Shown: piece after piece, positions 1 to 10,614 of the stretch | How the letters are laid out: each line of letters starts with the position of its first letter | Position numbering within the stretch: the stretch's first letter is position 1 | Assembly (NCBI GenBank): GCA_000818945.1 | Contig: KN805398.1 | Location: forward strand, 132,016 to 196,015 | DNA length: 64,000 bases | Reading direction: 5' to 3' | Origin: Schizochytrium sp. CCTCC M209059 | Lineage: Eukaryota; Sar; Bigyra; Thraustochytrida; Thraustochytriidae | Program-made: the position numbers and the translations under genes | Notes under the pieces: generated by a model | Databases searched by the model: none | Told to the model about the DNA's origin: nothing | What the model saw: only the letters and a program-made list of their open reading frames with translations

Positions 1-1443
1 CTTTTCTTTTGTCGATCACATCGCGATCCCGTCGCGATGTAGCGGGCGGGATCGGGCCGGCGGGGAGAGTGCGAGGGCCCGGAGCAAAGCGCGTCTGGCT
101 GGTGTTCGTCGCCGAGGCGACCAAGCTCTTGCGGGTGCTGGCCGAGGACCTCGGGCGCAAGTTGGAGCTAAGGCGATTAGCTCAACAAACCAGGCCGAAT
201 AGCTAAAGCTGGAGCAAACCAAAGCAAGCCACACACACAATTCCGTTCGCGCAACACAGCATCGCACTGCATTGCATTGCATCGCGCAGCACAGCACGGC
301 ACAACATCGCACTTTCAACACGTCAAACCTCACAACCAGCAAGCAAGCGAGCAAGCTAGCCAAAGCAAGCTAGCTCGCGAAAGCAAGCAAGCAAGCAAGC
401 AAGCTAGCTAGCTAGCTAGCTAGCAAGAAAACAAGAAAACACAACAACAAGAAAACCAGGAAACATGCTTTTCTAACCCTGCCGCCCCCTCCGACTCTAT
501 GGCCCCGATCCCGGCCGGCCCTCGCCGCGCCGCGCCATGCTATCCCCCGAGCGTGTAAACGCCGCGGCGACGCTCCGACGCGACGGCGCGGCGCGGCTTC
601 CTCCCCGCGTCGCAGGTTCCAGGGCGCGCCTTCCTCCGCGCGCCATGATGCTCCGGCGCGCCGATGTGGCGTTCCCTCACTGAGCTGCTGCTGGCACTGC
701 AGGGCGCAATCAAGTGGCGCGCTCTCAGGCGCCAGCGAAGCGGCCACCGCGAAGCAAAGCGGCGAGGAGACGCGCGCCTGGCTGGCCGCGCGAGCACGGG
801 CGCACGCGCGCTCTGGAGCGGGGAGGAGAATCAGCAGCGGGCACCGCGGCCGTGATCGCGACGGCGACTGCGAGCGGCAGCGGCCCGGCCTGCCAAAACA
901 TTCGGCCGGGAGTGGGAAGCGGTGAAAAGGAGGAAGTCAGCGGCCGGGGGGGCCGCGGTCACTACCAGCAGGGCGTAGCCCATCGTCGCGGCTGCGTTGC
1001 GCCATCGTCGCGGTCGCGTTAGGGAAGAAGCAGCATGCTTGCGGCTAAAGGACTCTCGTCGCAGGACCTATGGCGGGAGGGGAACTTCGCTCTAGCTGAG
1101 CAAATGCTTGATGAACAAAAATAATAATAATAGAACTTCATAACAATCTGAGCAGGCTGGCCACAAACGACTAGCCTACACCTGCCCAACCAAAGGTAGC
1201 GCTGCTACTACGTTCTTCCAGCTTCCGTACCTGATTGAAGGAAAAAGTCCTTCCGCCACCTGGCTGCTGGCGACACGGCCACTCTCGCTGCCGTGCGTAC
1301 AAAAGGGGAAGGATGGAAACAAACAATAGAACGTACGCCGAGACGTACGCTGAGCAATCTCGGACAAAAGGCGAGAGGAGCGGCGGTTTGGTCGACGTAT
1401 TTTTCTCCCCTTTTTTGTAACTCGGGTGTATACTTTTTCAAAC
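1..1443. other. Gene-free left flank
   Basis: I see no convincing gene here. ORFs in this stretch are low-complexity and arginine/alanine rich, as expected from GC-rich non-coding DNA. It holds short pentamer-like runs (GCATT/GCACA, about 250-300) and an AAGC/TAGC tetranucleotide tract. The right end is the 3' flank of the minus-strand gene that ends at 1444. Confidence 0.6.
381..424. repeat. AAGC then TAGC tetranucleotide tract
   Basis: About five copies of AAGC pass directly into about five copies of TAGC. The tract is intergenic. The same AAGC unit recurs at 57965-57993 and the TAGC unit at 33475-33490. Confidence 0.85.
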
Positions 1444-4134
1444 CTAACTCGACCGCAGGTAATGAGCGAGTGCGTCGCCTGCGTAGGCGAGCTGCAAGTC
1501 GACCAAAAGGTGCGAACTGCGCCCAAAACGAACGACCTCATAGTCGCTGGTCACCGCAAACGCAGTGGATAGAGAGCTCAGCGTCTCTGCCTGAGAACGC
1601 GCGTCACCCGGACCCCCTGTCACAAAGGGGTTTGAGCACATCAATCCCGCTCGCTCACGGTCTCCGACGCCACATGAGGCACACACGCGATCCGTAAAGG
1701 CCTTGAGCAGTAACTTGTAGTGATGAGCTTGGTGGCCGGACTTGGACCGCGGAAATTTAAGCTTTGCGTGGTGCGTGGTGTCCAAGGCCCAGCGCTGCCA
1801 TCCATCACTGCGGTAAAACTGAAATACATTTTGTACCCTCCGCGCATTCATCGACGGAATGCGAGAGATCAAGTCCACGCTCGCCTTGTTCCAAAGCATA
1901 GTGAAGTTCGCCCACCACAGGTAGTCGCGCAGCGTCACCAAAGCAAACGGTGCAAGGTCCGCTTGCAGCCGCAAGAGCCGCAGCAAAGACTCCGTATTGT
2001 TCGCAGACACCACGTTGCGGCGCTGTATCTCTTTGCGAACTGCGGACTGCCACTTGCTGTCGAGTTGCCCCGCCCCGGCTTCCGCCCCACAAAACGCGCT
2101 TCCTTTTTGACGCACAAAGAACGACTGGTAGTGAGGCGAACCAAATACGAGGTCGGCGTGCGCGCAGGACACAACCACACAGTCGTCCAAGCTGAGCATC
2201 TCTGACAGATCCGCATTCTCATAGGCGTAGAGCTCTACGATATGCTCCCAAGCAGGGTTGCTTGCCCGCAGGCCCTCCACAGCAGCCACGACTTCTTCAG
2301 GGACAGCACGGGCGACGTATACAACGCGAATCAGGATTTGTTTGCGTTGAAAGCGTTCCCAACCGAGATCCACGAGCGCAAACAGCGCTGCAATCGTCGC
2401 CGGGTCTTCGTCAAGAAGAATTTCGATATCAGTGGCGTTACCGCGCTCGATGTGCTGCATTATCCTCTCCGCGCCTTCTTGCATGAGTGCAGAGACACCA
2501 GAGTCTTCCACGGCCTGCCAGAGAATTGTTGGTGTGGCCACTGCAAGGTTTTCGTACGCGTCTTGTACAGCCGAAACGAGTACGCCGTCTACATAACGCC
2601 GCGCTTGCGAGCCAAGATGCACGCGCGGCAACGGATCGGCCGGAGAGAGACGCACCTCATGGTCAACGATAGTACCAGTGCGATCCACGCATGGCTGCCC
2701 AAAAAACATCGAGACGGCCAGTGTAAGGTCGTAGTCTGGGTCTGGGTACTGAGGCCCTCCGCCTCGCACATAGTACGCAAAGAGCGGAGAAGACACCAAG
2801 AGCGTTGAGCCTTCCAAGGTCGCCAGTGCATGGCTTTCCTCCACAGAGCTGGTGCACTCGGCCAAAACAATGGCCTCAAAACCCTTGCGCGGAATCACTT
2901 CGCAAATCTCATACGCGTCGAGCCGCAGATCGGCCCTTGTACCTTGTGAACCGCCACGCTGGACGCTCGTCGCGCGGCTGCCTTCTTGCGCTCGGTGGTG
3001 CGAAGACGGAGGGTTCATCTTGACTGCTGTTGGCACCATGATCGTATATCGGTGCATGCGGGCATGTCGAAACCCGCCAATATGCGAAATAGGAAAGGCT
3101 TGTGGAAGCCGGAGCATGTGCTCGAGGAGCTCTCCAAGTCTGTGTGCGAAGTTGACGACCTGACTCCTCGCTGGCGCGGACCAAAACTTGTCAAGCGAAA
3201 ATTTGCCTTCTTGTTCGTACAGCGCGTAGGCGTGTTCAGCCGCTCGGGCAATGCCGAGACTGACTCGATTGACCACGATAAGATCTTTAAAAGGGATCTC
3301 CTCCGTTATTGGGTCGTAAAACACCTGCTGCCGTCCGTCTGTCTGGGCCACAAAGCATGCGGGGCTCTGAAAGTCTTGCACGAGTGTTGGAAATGTCTTG
3401 TCATCATACATGCGTAAACGCGAAAAATCCCTTTCCTCCGGATCTGCTTGAACGAGCTTTTTACCCATCCATGATGATTTCGTTTGCGCACACCGGACAT
3501 AGAGTGACCCTGCCGTGAAGCGCGTGTCACCAGAAGCGCACAGATTGAGGAGACGCACCAGGAGAGCCACCTTGCCAGGGAAGACGCGATAGAACTCGCG
3601 TGGACCGCTCAAGAGCGGGTGCGCCGTCTCATGATCGTCCCCGAAGCGTGCCACGTCTTCAAAGATTTGCACATTGTATGAGCCATCTTGATGCTCAAGA
3701 GCCTCATCTGTGACGTCGACCTGGCCGTAGCGACTCACAAGCGGGGAGTTCTCGGTGCTTTCAAGCGGATCGTCCACCCAGCCTTCGCTCGATTCATCTT
3801 GATCACCATCTTCTTTCCCATTTACGGTAACGTTCCGACTTCGCGCAGAGCTCAGACTCGAGCGCGCTAATGAAAGTCTTTGCACGCGAACCGAGTCTCG
3901 AAGCGTCTCAAGGAGAGCGCCGGCCTTGGCCGCCCTTACAGAACCCACGCGGGCGACATTGCTACCCGTGAGACGAATGCTTTGAACGACCCTGCGCTGC
4001 ATGGCATGCTGCGCCTCCTTTCTCTCGGCCTCCTCGACTTGCATTCGCCTGCGTAGCGTGGACTGGGCTCCATCCGCCTCGAGCGTCTCGAGCGAGTCCG
4101 CCTCTGGCCCGTCGAGCTGCAGTCGCCTCGACAT
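1444..4134 (-). CDS. Large protein of unknown function (896 aa)
   Basis: One uninterrupted reading frame. The frame stays open to 4398, but the stretch above 4134 is Arg-rich and reads like translated 5' UTR. I therefore chose the ATG at 4132-4134, which gives a protein starting MSRRLQLDGPEADSLETLEA. The first ~130 residues are charged and probably helical and disordered. From about residue 170 to the end it looks globular, with hydrophobic strands and several Trp and Cys residues. A disordered insertion rich in Ser, His, Gln and Gly lies near residue 370 and may be a linker between two globular halves. I recognise no catalytic motif, membrane segment or signal peptide. An Ala/Val-rich segment near residue 620 (ILIRVVYVARAVPEEVVAAV) has a Rossmann-like feel, but that is not enough to assign a fold. 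The gene is real by length, codon use and composition; its function is open. Confidence 0.75.
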   Translation of the reverse strand: MSRRLQLDGPEADSLETLEADGAQSTLRRRMQVEEAERKEAQHAMQRRVVQSIRLTGSNVARVGSVRAAKAGALLETLRDSVRVQRLSLARSSLSSARSRNVTVNGKEDGDQDESSEGWVDDPLESTENSPLVSRYGQVDVTDEALEHQDGSYNVQIFEDVARFGDDHETAHPLLSGPREFYRVFPGKVALLVRLLNLCASGDTRFTAGSLYVRCAQTKSSWMGKKLVQADPEERDFSRLRMYDDKTFPTLVQDFQSPACFVAQTDGRQQVFYDPITEEIPFKDLIVVNRVSLGIARAAEHAYALYEQEGKFSLDKFWSAPARSQVVNFAHRLGELLEHMLRLPQAFPISHIGGFRHARMHRYTIMVPTAVKMNPPSSHHRAQEGSRATSVQRGGSQGTRADLRLDAYEICEVIPRKGFEAIVLAECTSSVEESHALATLEGSTLLVSSPLFAYYVRGGGPQYPDPDYDLTLAVSMFFGQPCVDRTGTIVDHEVRLSPADPLPRVHLGSQARRYVDGVLVSAVQDAYENLAVATPTILWQAVEDSGVSALMQEGAERIMQHIERGNATDIEILLDEDPATIAALFALVDLGWERFQRKQILIRVVYVARAVPEEVVAAVEGLRASNPAWEHIVELYAYENADLSEMLSLDDCVVVSCAHADLVFGSPHYQSFFVRQKGSAFCGAEAGAGQLDSKWQSAVRKEIQRRNVVSANNTESLLRLLRLQADLAPFALVTLRDYLWWANFTMLWNKASVDLISRIPSMNARRVQNVFQFYRSDGWQRWALDTTHHAKLKFPRSKSGHQAHHYKLLLKAFTDRVCASCGVGDRERAGLMCSNPFVTGGPGDARSQAETLSSLSTAFAVTSDYEVVRFGRSSHLLVDLQLAYAGDALAHYLRSS

Positions 4135-4558
4135 CGCTGAGCTCGATTCCGTCTTCCTTTCCTCGCGTTCCTCGTGCCCGAGCTCACGCACACTCGGGCT
4201 CACGGACGAAGCGCAAGGCCCAAGCGCGAGCGGCGTCTGAGCGCGCGAGAGCACGCGCTGCCGGCCACCGCGCTGCCGGTTGCTGCGAAATCTCCACGAT
4301 CGCGTTCTGCGTCGCGCGCCGTCGCAAGGCAGCTGGACTTCGCTTCGCCTACGCCACGCCCATCTGCCGCAGCGCTTTCTCCTCCTCTTGGCCTTCACGT
4401 TTCAATCACCAGGGACCAGCATGCGCAGCACGTGCACGCCTTCTGCAGTGTGTAGTAGACTTTTATGAACCGTGTGTGCGCGTCGTTGCAAGCCACACCA
4501 GGTCGCGTCGCATCGCACCGCATCGCGACGCAGATCCGGCGCAAGATCTGGACCACTG

Positions 4559-4616
4559 TGTGTGTATGTATATACGTACGTACGTATGTATGTATATGCG
4601 TGTGTGTTTGTGTGTT
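4559..4616. repeat. TG/TACG/TATG mixed microsatellite
   Basis: An alternating purine-pyrimidine tract: TGTGTG, then TACG x3, TATG x2 and a TG-rich tail. It lies upstream of the minus-strand gene. Confidence 0.85.
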
Positions 4617-5114
4617 TGACCTCGCAGATCCGGAGGAACTCTATGCCTGCGGCTGCGCGGGCCTTGCGGAGCTGCGACTTGCGCGCCTGATGCTGACGCT
4701 TGCTCGCGCGTCGTCCTTCTTTGCGGCGCTTCGCTCGGCCGAGGCCGCCGTTGATGCAGTTGACCACTTCTTCGACTCGAACACCACGGACGTGAAAGAA
4801 AAAATAAAAGGGAAAGGGAAAGGTGGGCGCGACTCCCACAGCATCCACGGTGCGGGGAGGGTGTGCGTTTCTTGTAAAGGGAGACAATATGACGCCCGTC
4901 GATGGGGTGTGGGTCTCCGTGCGGGCAGAGAGACAGACTGTTTTCGTCCGACTTTGTTATACCATAGCACGATGGCTGTTATCACTGCTCAAGGCTTATT
5001 TATGTCAAGCAAGCGCGGCGCGGGCTCTGTCCAATCAGGTGGTCTTCCATTGAGAGAGCCAGCCAATTCCACCAACCGACTCCGCCAAGCAAGTATCGCC
5101 AGACAGGCGTCCAT

Positions 5115-5153
5115 GCAGGCAAGCAGGCAGGCAAGCAGGCAGGCAAGGCAGGC
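5115..5153. repeat. GCAGGCAA tandem repeat
   Basis: Alternating AGGC and AAGC units repeat for about 40 bp. It is intergenic. Confidence 0.8.
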
Positions 5154-6087
5154 TGCAGCTTTGGCTGGTTTATCCCACCGTGAACTTGCACTGCAGTCAA
5201 TTGCGGTATAATAGGAGTAAAACAAGAGTGCCGCGCTCAGGCTGGAGACTCGCTTCGAGTCGTTACTCGAGGGCCTTGGCCCCTCGCCCCTCAACCGGCT
5301 GTGGCATCATTTTGTCGCAGCGGCGCTAAAGCCCTCAAGTTGCTATTAGTACATAGTACTACTACTAGTACTCAGTAGGCTCAGCTAGAACTTGAAGCCT
5401 GGGCCATTTTAGGTCCCATCTAAAACGGCCTATCGGGCGAGTTGACGGTTTCCCCCTGTGACCAGAGATCCGTTGGCCCATTTATTTGCAGGGTCGGTGC
5501 AGCTGCGAAAAGGCTGAAAACAGAAAGGGCGTCGAGCGCATCTGGAAGGTAGCGTCTCGTTAGCCTTCGCTTTTGCGATAGTTGCTGCCTCCTCCCCGAC
5601 TCTCTCTTGCACACCCCGTGTCTTTTCTTAATTTTGTCCTTTGCCCGCCTGCCTGCCTGGCTGCCTGTCTCGCCTGCCCGGTACGATCGCTGCTCAAGGC
5701 AAGTGCCACAGCGATGCAAAGGACCGCTGCTGGTGCTTAAATCTGGTAAGGCATCCTTGTCGACGCCAACGCGAGCCTTGCAAAAGCTGTGCCTTTTGCG
5801 TGCACGCGTTATACGCCCAGTGCGTTGCGTTGAGCGAGGCGTTGCGGAGCGAGGCGTTGCGAGATCTACCATCTTAATGCCAGCGCTAGGTGCGGTGTCT
5901 CAACGCTATTACGAGAGCGAGCGCCTCCTGCACTCCTCTGCTCTGCCAAGCTGCTTCTTTGTGAGGTGACACTCGCACGGCAAAAGACAAGAGAGAAAGC
6001 AGCAACACGGCGCGGTGGCCACAGCATCATCGTGGCGTCGCGGTGCCTCCGCGCGCCTGCCGCCCCCCGCCGCAGAGGAGCGCCAAC

Positions 6088-6150
6088 ACACACGCACGCA
6101 CGAACGTACGAACGTACGTACGCACGCGCGTACGCACGTAAGCACGCACG
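6088..6150. repeat. ACGC/ACGT tetranucleotide tract
   Basis: Units ACGC, ACGA and ACGT alternate for about 60 bp, some 300 bp upstream of the flippase start codon. It is probably promoter-proximal or 5' UTR. Confidence 0.8.
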
Positions 6151-6459
6151 TGGCCGGCAGAGTCTGCGCAAGGACTCCGTTTCGAAGAGCGTCTCGGCTG
6201 TGCACGAGACGAACGAACCCCAAGCGCCGCGAGAAAAACCTGCTCCCCGCCTGTCTGGCTGCCTGGTCGGAGCCTAAGCAAATAACAACAACACAGAGAG
6301 CAACACCTCGCGAGGACAAACGAATACCACACACCTGCTGGTCTGGTCGCGCTCTTCAAGTCGCGCGTCGAGGGAGGGAAGACGGCGCGTCGGTGGATTG
6401 ACGCGCCGCGCGAGTGAACTGGACCCCTCCCAGTTCCGTCTCCTTGTCCACACGTCAAG

Positions 6460-9400
6460 ATGGTTTTCACCAGTATGGTCTCCAACATGACGAAACCAGA
6501 GTACCGTATGATCTCGCTCAAGCTTGTTGGCAAAGCAGATGCTCAGCAAGTGCCATATCTGCAGCACATGGATAATACCATTCGCACATCTTACTACACA
6601 GTCTGGAACTTTATCTTCTTGAACGCGTATAAACAACTCCATCGCGCCGCCAATGTGTACTTCCTTTTCATTATGTTCCTGCAAATGTGGCAAGAGGTGT
6701 CAATCACGCGCGGCGAGCCTTCGATGGCGTCCCCCCTCGCCTTTGTCCTCCTCGTCACAGCCCTCAAAGACGCGCTGGAGGACTGGTCGCGACATAAATA
6801 TGACCGCATTGAAAACAGCCGGCTCGTTCAAGTGCTCGAGCGAACTGACAAAGATACGGGTGAAATGCACTTTGCATCCCGCACATGGGCCTCACTCAAG
6901 GTTGGCTCTGTTGTCCGGATCAAAAATAGAGATATGATTCCCGCCGATATTGCCCTTCTTCAGTGCGCAGACCAGGTCAACAATGTTGTCTACGTCATGA
7001 CCGCAGGTCTCGACGGCGAAACAAATCTCAAGCAAAGACAGGTACCCCCGCAAATCCCACCGAGCCTGCACAGTCTCGGGGCATCGTGCAAAGTGACCTG
7101 CAACCTGCCCAACAAAATTCTCGAGAGCTTTGACGGTGCGCTCTCTTACGAAGAGGATGGCATCGGAGTCCAGATCCCCCTCACCTCCAGCAACATTTTG
7201 CTGCGTGGCTCGCAATTGCGAAACTCCGATTGGGCCGTTGGCGTTGTCGTTTATTCCGGCGCAGAAACCAAATTACAAATGAATGCGGCAACAAGCACCT
7301 TCAAGACCAGCTCCGCCATGGCCATGGCGCAGCAGCTCATGACCTACATTTTTGCAATGCAGTGTTTTCTCTGCTTGGGTGCGGCGCTCATGGTGGGCGT
7401 TCACTCCGAGGCCATTGAAAACTACTTTTACCTCTGGGTCTCTCCCAAAAAATTTGCAGAAGAAATGACGTTGCGCTTCTTCAACTACGTTATCATCTTC
7501 ACCAACTTCATCCCAATATCTCTGCTCGTTACCATCGACATGGTCAAATTCGGTCAGGGATTCTTTATCTCGTGGGATCTCGGCATGTATCATGAACCTT
7601 CGGATCGGGCAGCCAAGGTGAACTGCTCAGAGCTCAATGAGGAGCTCGGCTGTGTGGAGCATGTCTTTTCTGATAAAACAGGCACCCTCACGGCAAATAT
7701 CATGAAATTTCGAACCTGCGCCTCGCTCACAAGCCGTTTTCGCGTCCCCACTACCGACTCTCTCGCTTCAGACGTCAGTTCAAGTGGGAGCAAGTCGAGA
7801 CAAGGTGCAGAGGCGATCGCCGCCGAAAGCAGTGTCGAAGGCATTGACAGGAGTCGGCGCAGTAGTCTTGAAAATGGAGCTCCGCAAGGACTGCGGGGCA
7901 AGGACCCCGTAGAAGCGGCAGCGCTGCGACAGTTATTGTTTGCCATGGCGGTCAATCACACCGTCATCCCAGAAACCCTCGATAACGGGGATCTCGTCTA
8001 TTCTGCTTCCTCGCCCGACGAGGGGGCCCTCGTGCAAGCTTGCGAAGAGAGCGGGATTCGACTGAAAGCGCGCGGTCCACACTCGCTTACTCTTGAAGTT
8101 CATCCCTCGCCAGATATGGGCAGCACTCACTCTCTACTTAACCCCGAGATTGTCACGGACGTGAAATGCCAAGTGCTACAGGTGCTGGAATTCACGAGCA
8201 ATCGAAAGCGATCCTCAGTGGTCATTGAGGATCCAGTGTCCGGGGATATTGTTCTCTACTGCAAGGGGGCAGACAACGTGATCATGGACAGGCTTGCCAA
8301 AACAAGTCGAGACTCATCCGCCGCGACCCACGTGTTCGAGAGTATCGATGCGTTTGCCACGGAAGGCTTGCGAACCCTCTGCTTCGCCAGACGAGTCATT
8401 CCGCGTAGTGAATACGAAAAGTGGAACTCGCACATGACCGACGCTGCAGTGAGTGTTACATCGAGGCAGGAACGCATCGAGGCTCTTCAGGAAGAGCTTG
8501 AGACCAACCTCGAGCTTGTTGGCTGCACTGGAATCGAAGACAGACTGCAAGAAGACGTCCCAGAGACCATCTCGGCACTACGCCAGGCAGGCATCAAAGT
8601 ATGGATGCTCACAGGCGACAAGGTAGACACAGCCATCAATATTGGCTTTTCGTGTGCACTCTGGACGCACAAAATGGAGCTCTTGTATCTGGTCCTCGAG
8701 TCTGTTCCATACGAGACGATTTCAGCGGGCGACACAAAGCGCAGGCTACAGGAGCTCACGAAGCAGGTTTCGGACAAACCGCCGCCGACGCAGGTCTATT
8801 GCATGGTAGTCGATACCAAGGCAATATACGCGCTCGACACCTTTGGGCTCATGTCTGACTTCCTTCGTCTTGCAAGCCGCTGCGAATCTGTGATTTGCGC
8901 ACGCGTAAGTCCTGACCAGAAAGCAACCATCGTGCGGGGCGTTCGAAACTCCGACCCTGGGATTAAGACGCTCAGTATCGGAGATGGTGCCAACGACGTG
9001 CCCATGATTCAAGGCGCACACGTTGGTATTGGCATCTATGGCCAGGAAGGTCTCCAGGCGGCCAACGCTGCGGACTTTGCTATTGCTCGTTTCAAGTACC
9101 TTCAGCGCCTGCTTTTCGTTCATGGTCGCTGGTCTGCACGTCGCGTCGGAATTCTGGTCTGTTACATGTTTTACAAGAATGCAGTTCTCGTACTGCCGCA
9201 GTTCTTTTATGCATTCCTTTGTCTGGCAAGTGGCCAGGCTTTCTACCTCGACTACCCGCTTTATCAGGGCTACAACATCTTTTACACGGCCATCCCTATC
9301 ATTATCTTTGGCATCCTCGACAAAGATATCGACCATGAACACAGCATGCGGAATCCGAAGCTATATCAGGGTGGATCGCTTCGTAGCGCGCGCGCAGAGT

Positions 9401-9936
9401 TTTTCTCAAGACGCATCTTCTGGACATGGATTCTGGAAGGCTTTTTACATGCATCAATTATTGTCTTTGGCTGCTTCTATCTTCTCTCCAGCGCTTCCAG
9501 CAGCGTCACCTCGGCCGACGGCAAGTCGCACGGCATCTGGTATTTGGGAACGCTTGTGCACTGTTGCGTTTGCTCCGTCGTGGCCGTGCGTCTTTTGCTC
9601 ATCACCAAGACGATTTCCTGGCTCATGGTCGGAGCCTATGTAATTTCTGCAGTATTCTGGTTTGGAACGCTCGCATTGTGGTCTGAGACAACTGCATTTC
9701 CGAGTCTCTTTTCCTCATCGCCTAATGCCATTGGCATCATCAAGATCCTCAAGGACCCTGCCGCATGGGCTCAAGTGTTCTGCGTCCTCGCGCTCGCTTG
9801 CCTGCCTTCCGCTGTAGTCGAGTTCTATGGTCAGATCTTTGCACCTACAGAGGCGGATTTGACGCGTCGTCGCCAGGTATTGGCGAGTCGCCGAGAAAAG
9901 CCTGGCACGGTGCACCCGACCGCTCCGCAGTTATGA
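6460..9936 (+). CDS. P4-type ATPase (phospholipid flippase)
   Basis: Predicted to move phospholipids from the outer (or lumenal) to the cytosolic leaflet of a membrane, using ATP. The 1158-aa single-exon frame has the full family layout. The N-terminal flippase motif (NTIRTSYYTVWNF, about residue 45) is followed by two membrane helices. The actuator loop carries DGET (D185-T188), the P4 form of the dephosphorylation motif. Helix 4 has PISL. The phosphorylated aspartate is D405 in SDKTGTLT. Next come the nucleotide-binding domain, TGDK (about 718) and GDGANDV (841-847), and then six more hydrophobic segments. Length is typical of the family. P4-ATPases usually need a CDC50 beta subunit; none is in this window. 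A Ser-rich insertion (about residues 430-475) sits early in the nucleotide-binding domain. Which membrane and lipid it serves cannot be told from the sequence. Confidence 0.96.
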   Translation: MVFTSMVSNMTKPEYRMISLKLVGKADAQQVPYLQHMDNTIRTSYYTVWNFIFLNAYKQLHRAANVYFLFIMFLQMWQEVSITRGEPSMASPLAFVLLVTALKDALEDWSRHKYDRIENSRLVQVLERTDKDTGEMHFASRTWASLKVGSVVRIKNRDMIPADIALLQCADQVNNVVYVMTAGLDGETNLKQRQVPPQIPPSLHSLGASCKVTCNLPNKILESFDGALSYEEDGIGVQIPLTSSNILLRGSQLRNSDWAVGVVVYSGAETKLQMNAATSTFKTSSAMAMAQQLMTYIFAMQCFLCLGAALMVGVHSEAIENYFYLWVSPKKFAEEMTLRFFNYVIIFTNFIPISLLVTIDMVKFGQGFFISWDLGMYHEPSDRAAKVNCSELNEELGCVEHVFSDKTGTLTANIMKFRTCASLTSRFRVPTTDSLASDVSSSGSKSRQGAEAIAAESSVEGIDRSRRSSLENGAPQGLRGKDPVEAAALRQLLFAMAVNHTVIPETLDNGDLVYSASSPDEGALVQACEESGIRLKARGPHSLTLEVHPSPDMGSTHSLLNPEIVTDVKCQVLQVLEFTSNRKRSSVVIEDPVSGDIVLYCKGADNVIMDRLAKTSRDSSAATHVFESIDAFATEGLRTLCFARRVIPRSEYEKWNSHMTDAAVSVTSRQERIEALQEELETNLELVGCTGIEDRLQEDVPETISALRQAGIKVWMLTGDKVDTAINIGFSCALWTHKMELLYLVLESVPYETISAGDTKRRLQELTKQVSDKPPPTQVYCMVVDTKAIYALDTFGLMSDFLRLASRCESVICARVSPDQKATIVRGVRNSDPGIKTLSIGDGANDVPMIQGAHVGIGIYGQEGLQAANAADFAIARFKYLQRLLFVHGRWSARRVGILVCYMFYKNAVLVLPQFFYAFLCLASGQAFYLDYPLYQGYNIFYTAIPIIIFGILDKDIDHEHSMRNPKLYQGGSLRSARAEFFSRRIFWTWILEGFLHASIIVFGCFYLLSSASSSVTSADGKSHGIWYLGTLVHCCVCSVVAVRLLLITKTISWLMVGAYVISAVFWFGTLALWSETTAFPSLFSSSPNAIGIIKILKDPAAWAQVFCVLALACLPSAVVEFYGQIFAPTEADLTRRRQVLASRREKPGTVHPTAPQL

Positions 9937-10614
9937 CGACAGTATCATTTATCATAACCAAAGTGTATCTTTGATTTCTTAAAAGGCGGAAACTTCGCCT
10001 TCATTTTAGACATTTCTTGAACATGGCGCTCGATGGCGCTTCTGGAATCCACCTTTGCAACGAAGAAGATGTAGCAGCGCAGCTGTCAGAACTGGGGGGA
10101 GGGTCGAAGAATGGCTTTTGTTACCTTTGGGAAAATAAAAAAAGACATGAAGGGCGCTGATGGCGGAGGTGGCCGCAAGCGCCTCTCCACCGCGGATGAT
10201 GGCGACGAGGCTGCGGAGCTTGCTGAGCTGGCCGGTTCATACAAGCGAGCGTGTCGCCACTTGCGCTGTGTGTTTCGGTCATGCACGTGTCAAATCGGTT
10301 GCTCACAACCGTAGACGAAGGCATTCTAAAGTTTTGGAGTTTGGACGCTCTTGCTCTGCTTTTGATTTCATCTCGAGCACTTCGACTCACTCACCAAGTT
10401 TCTGCAAGGACATGATGATTTCTCAGCCTCTTCGCGTTCGCTTCGCTATTCACATAAAGCACCTCCTCGCGACCAGCCAGCCCAGTCTTGATGACAACTA
10501 TCGAGAGCTCGCTGTCAACCAATGTTTGCTTCCTCCTCGTCCTCCCAGCTCTCTCCTGCGAATAAGGACGTCGAACGTTCCCGCTAAAGTAATCAAAAGT
10601 TGGCCTTTTACAAA
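9937..10614. other. Intergenic; one weak 67-codon ORF
   Basis: This is the 3' flank of the flippase gene and the 5' flank of the coiled-coil gene. An ATG at 10111 opens a 67-codon ORF (MAFVTFGKIKKDMKGADGGG...) with no recognisable similarity and no good splice donor. I do not call it a gene. Confidence 0.45.

Larger units (their letters stand above)
4135..6459. other. 2.3-kb divergent intergenic region
   Basis: This lies between the minus-strand orphan gene and the plus-strand flippase gene, so both promoters should be here. ORFs inside are repeat-derived or unrecognised. Simple repeats sit at 4559-4616, 5115-5153 and 6088-6150. I could not identify a TATA box or other element with confidence. 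Confidence 0.55.

Noticed and set aside
4135..4398. 88-residue N-terminal extension of the large orphan protein
   Set aside because: Very Arg-rich and unlike the body of the protein; the ATG at 4134 is more credible, though the extension cannot be excluded.
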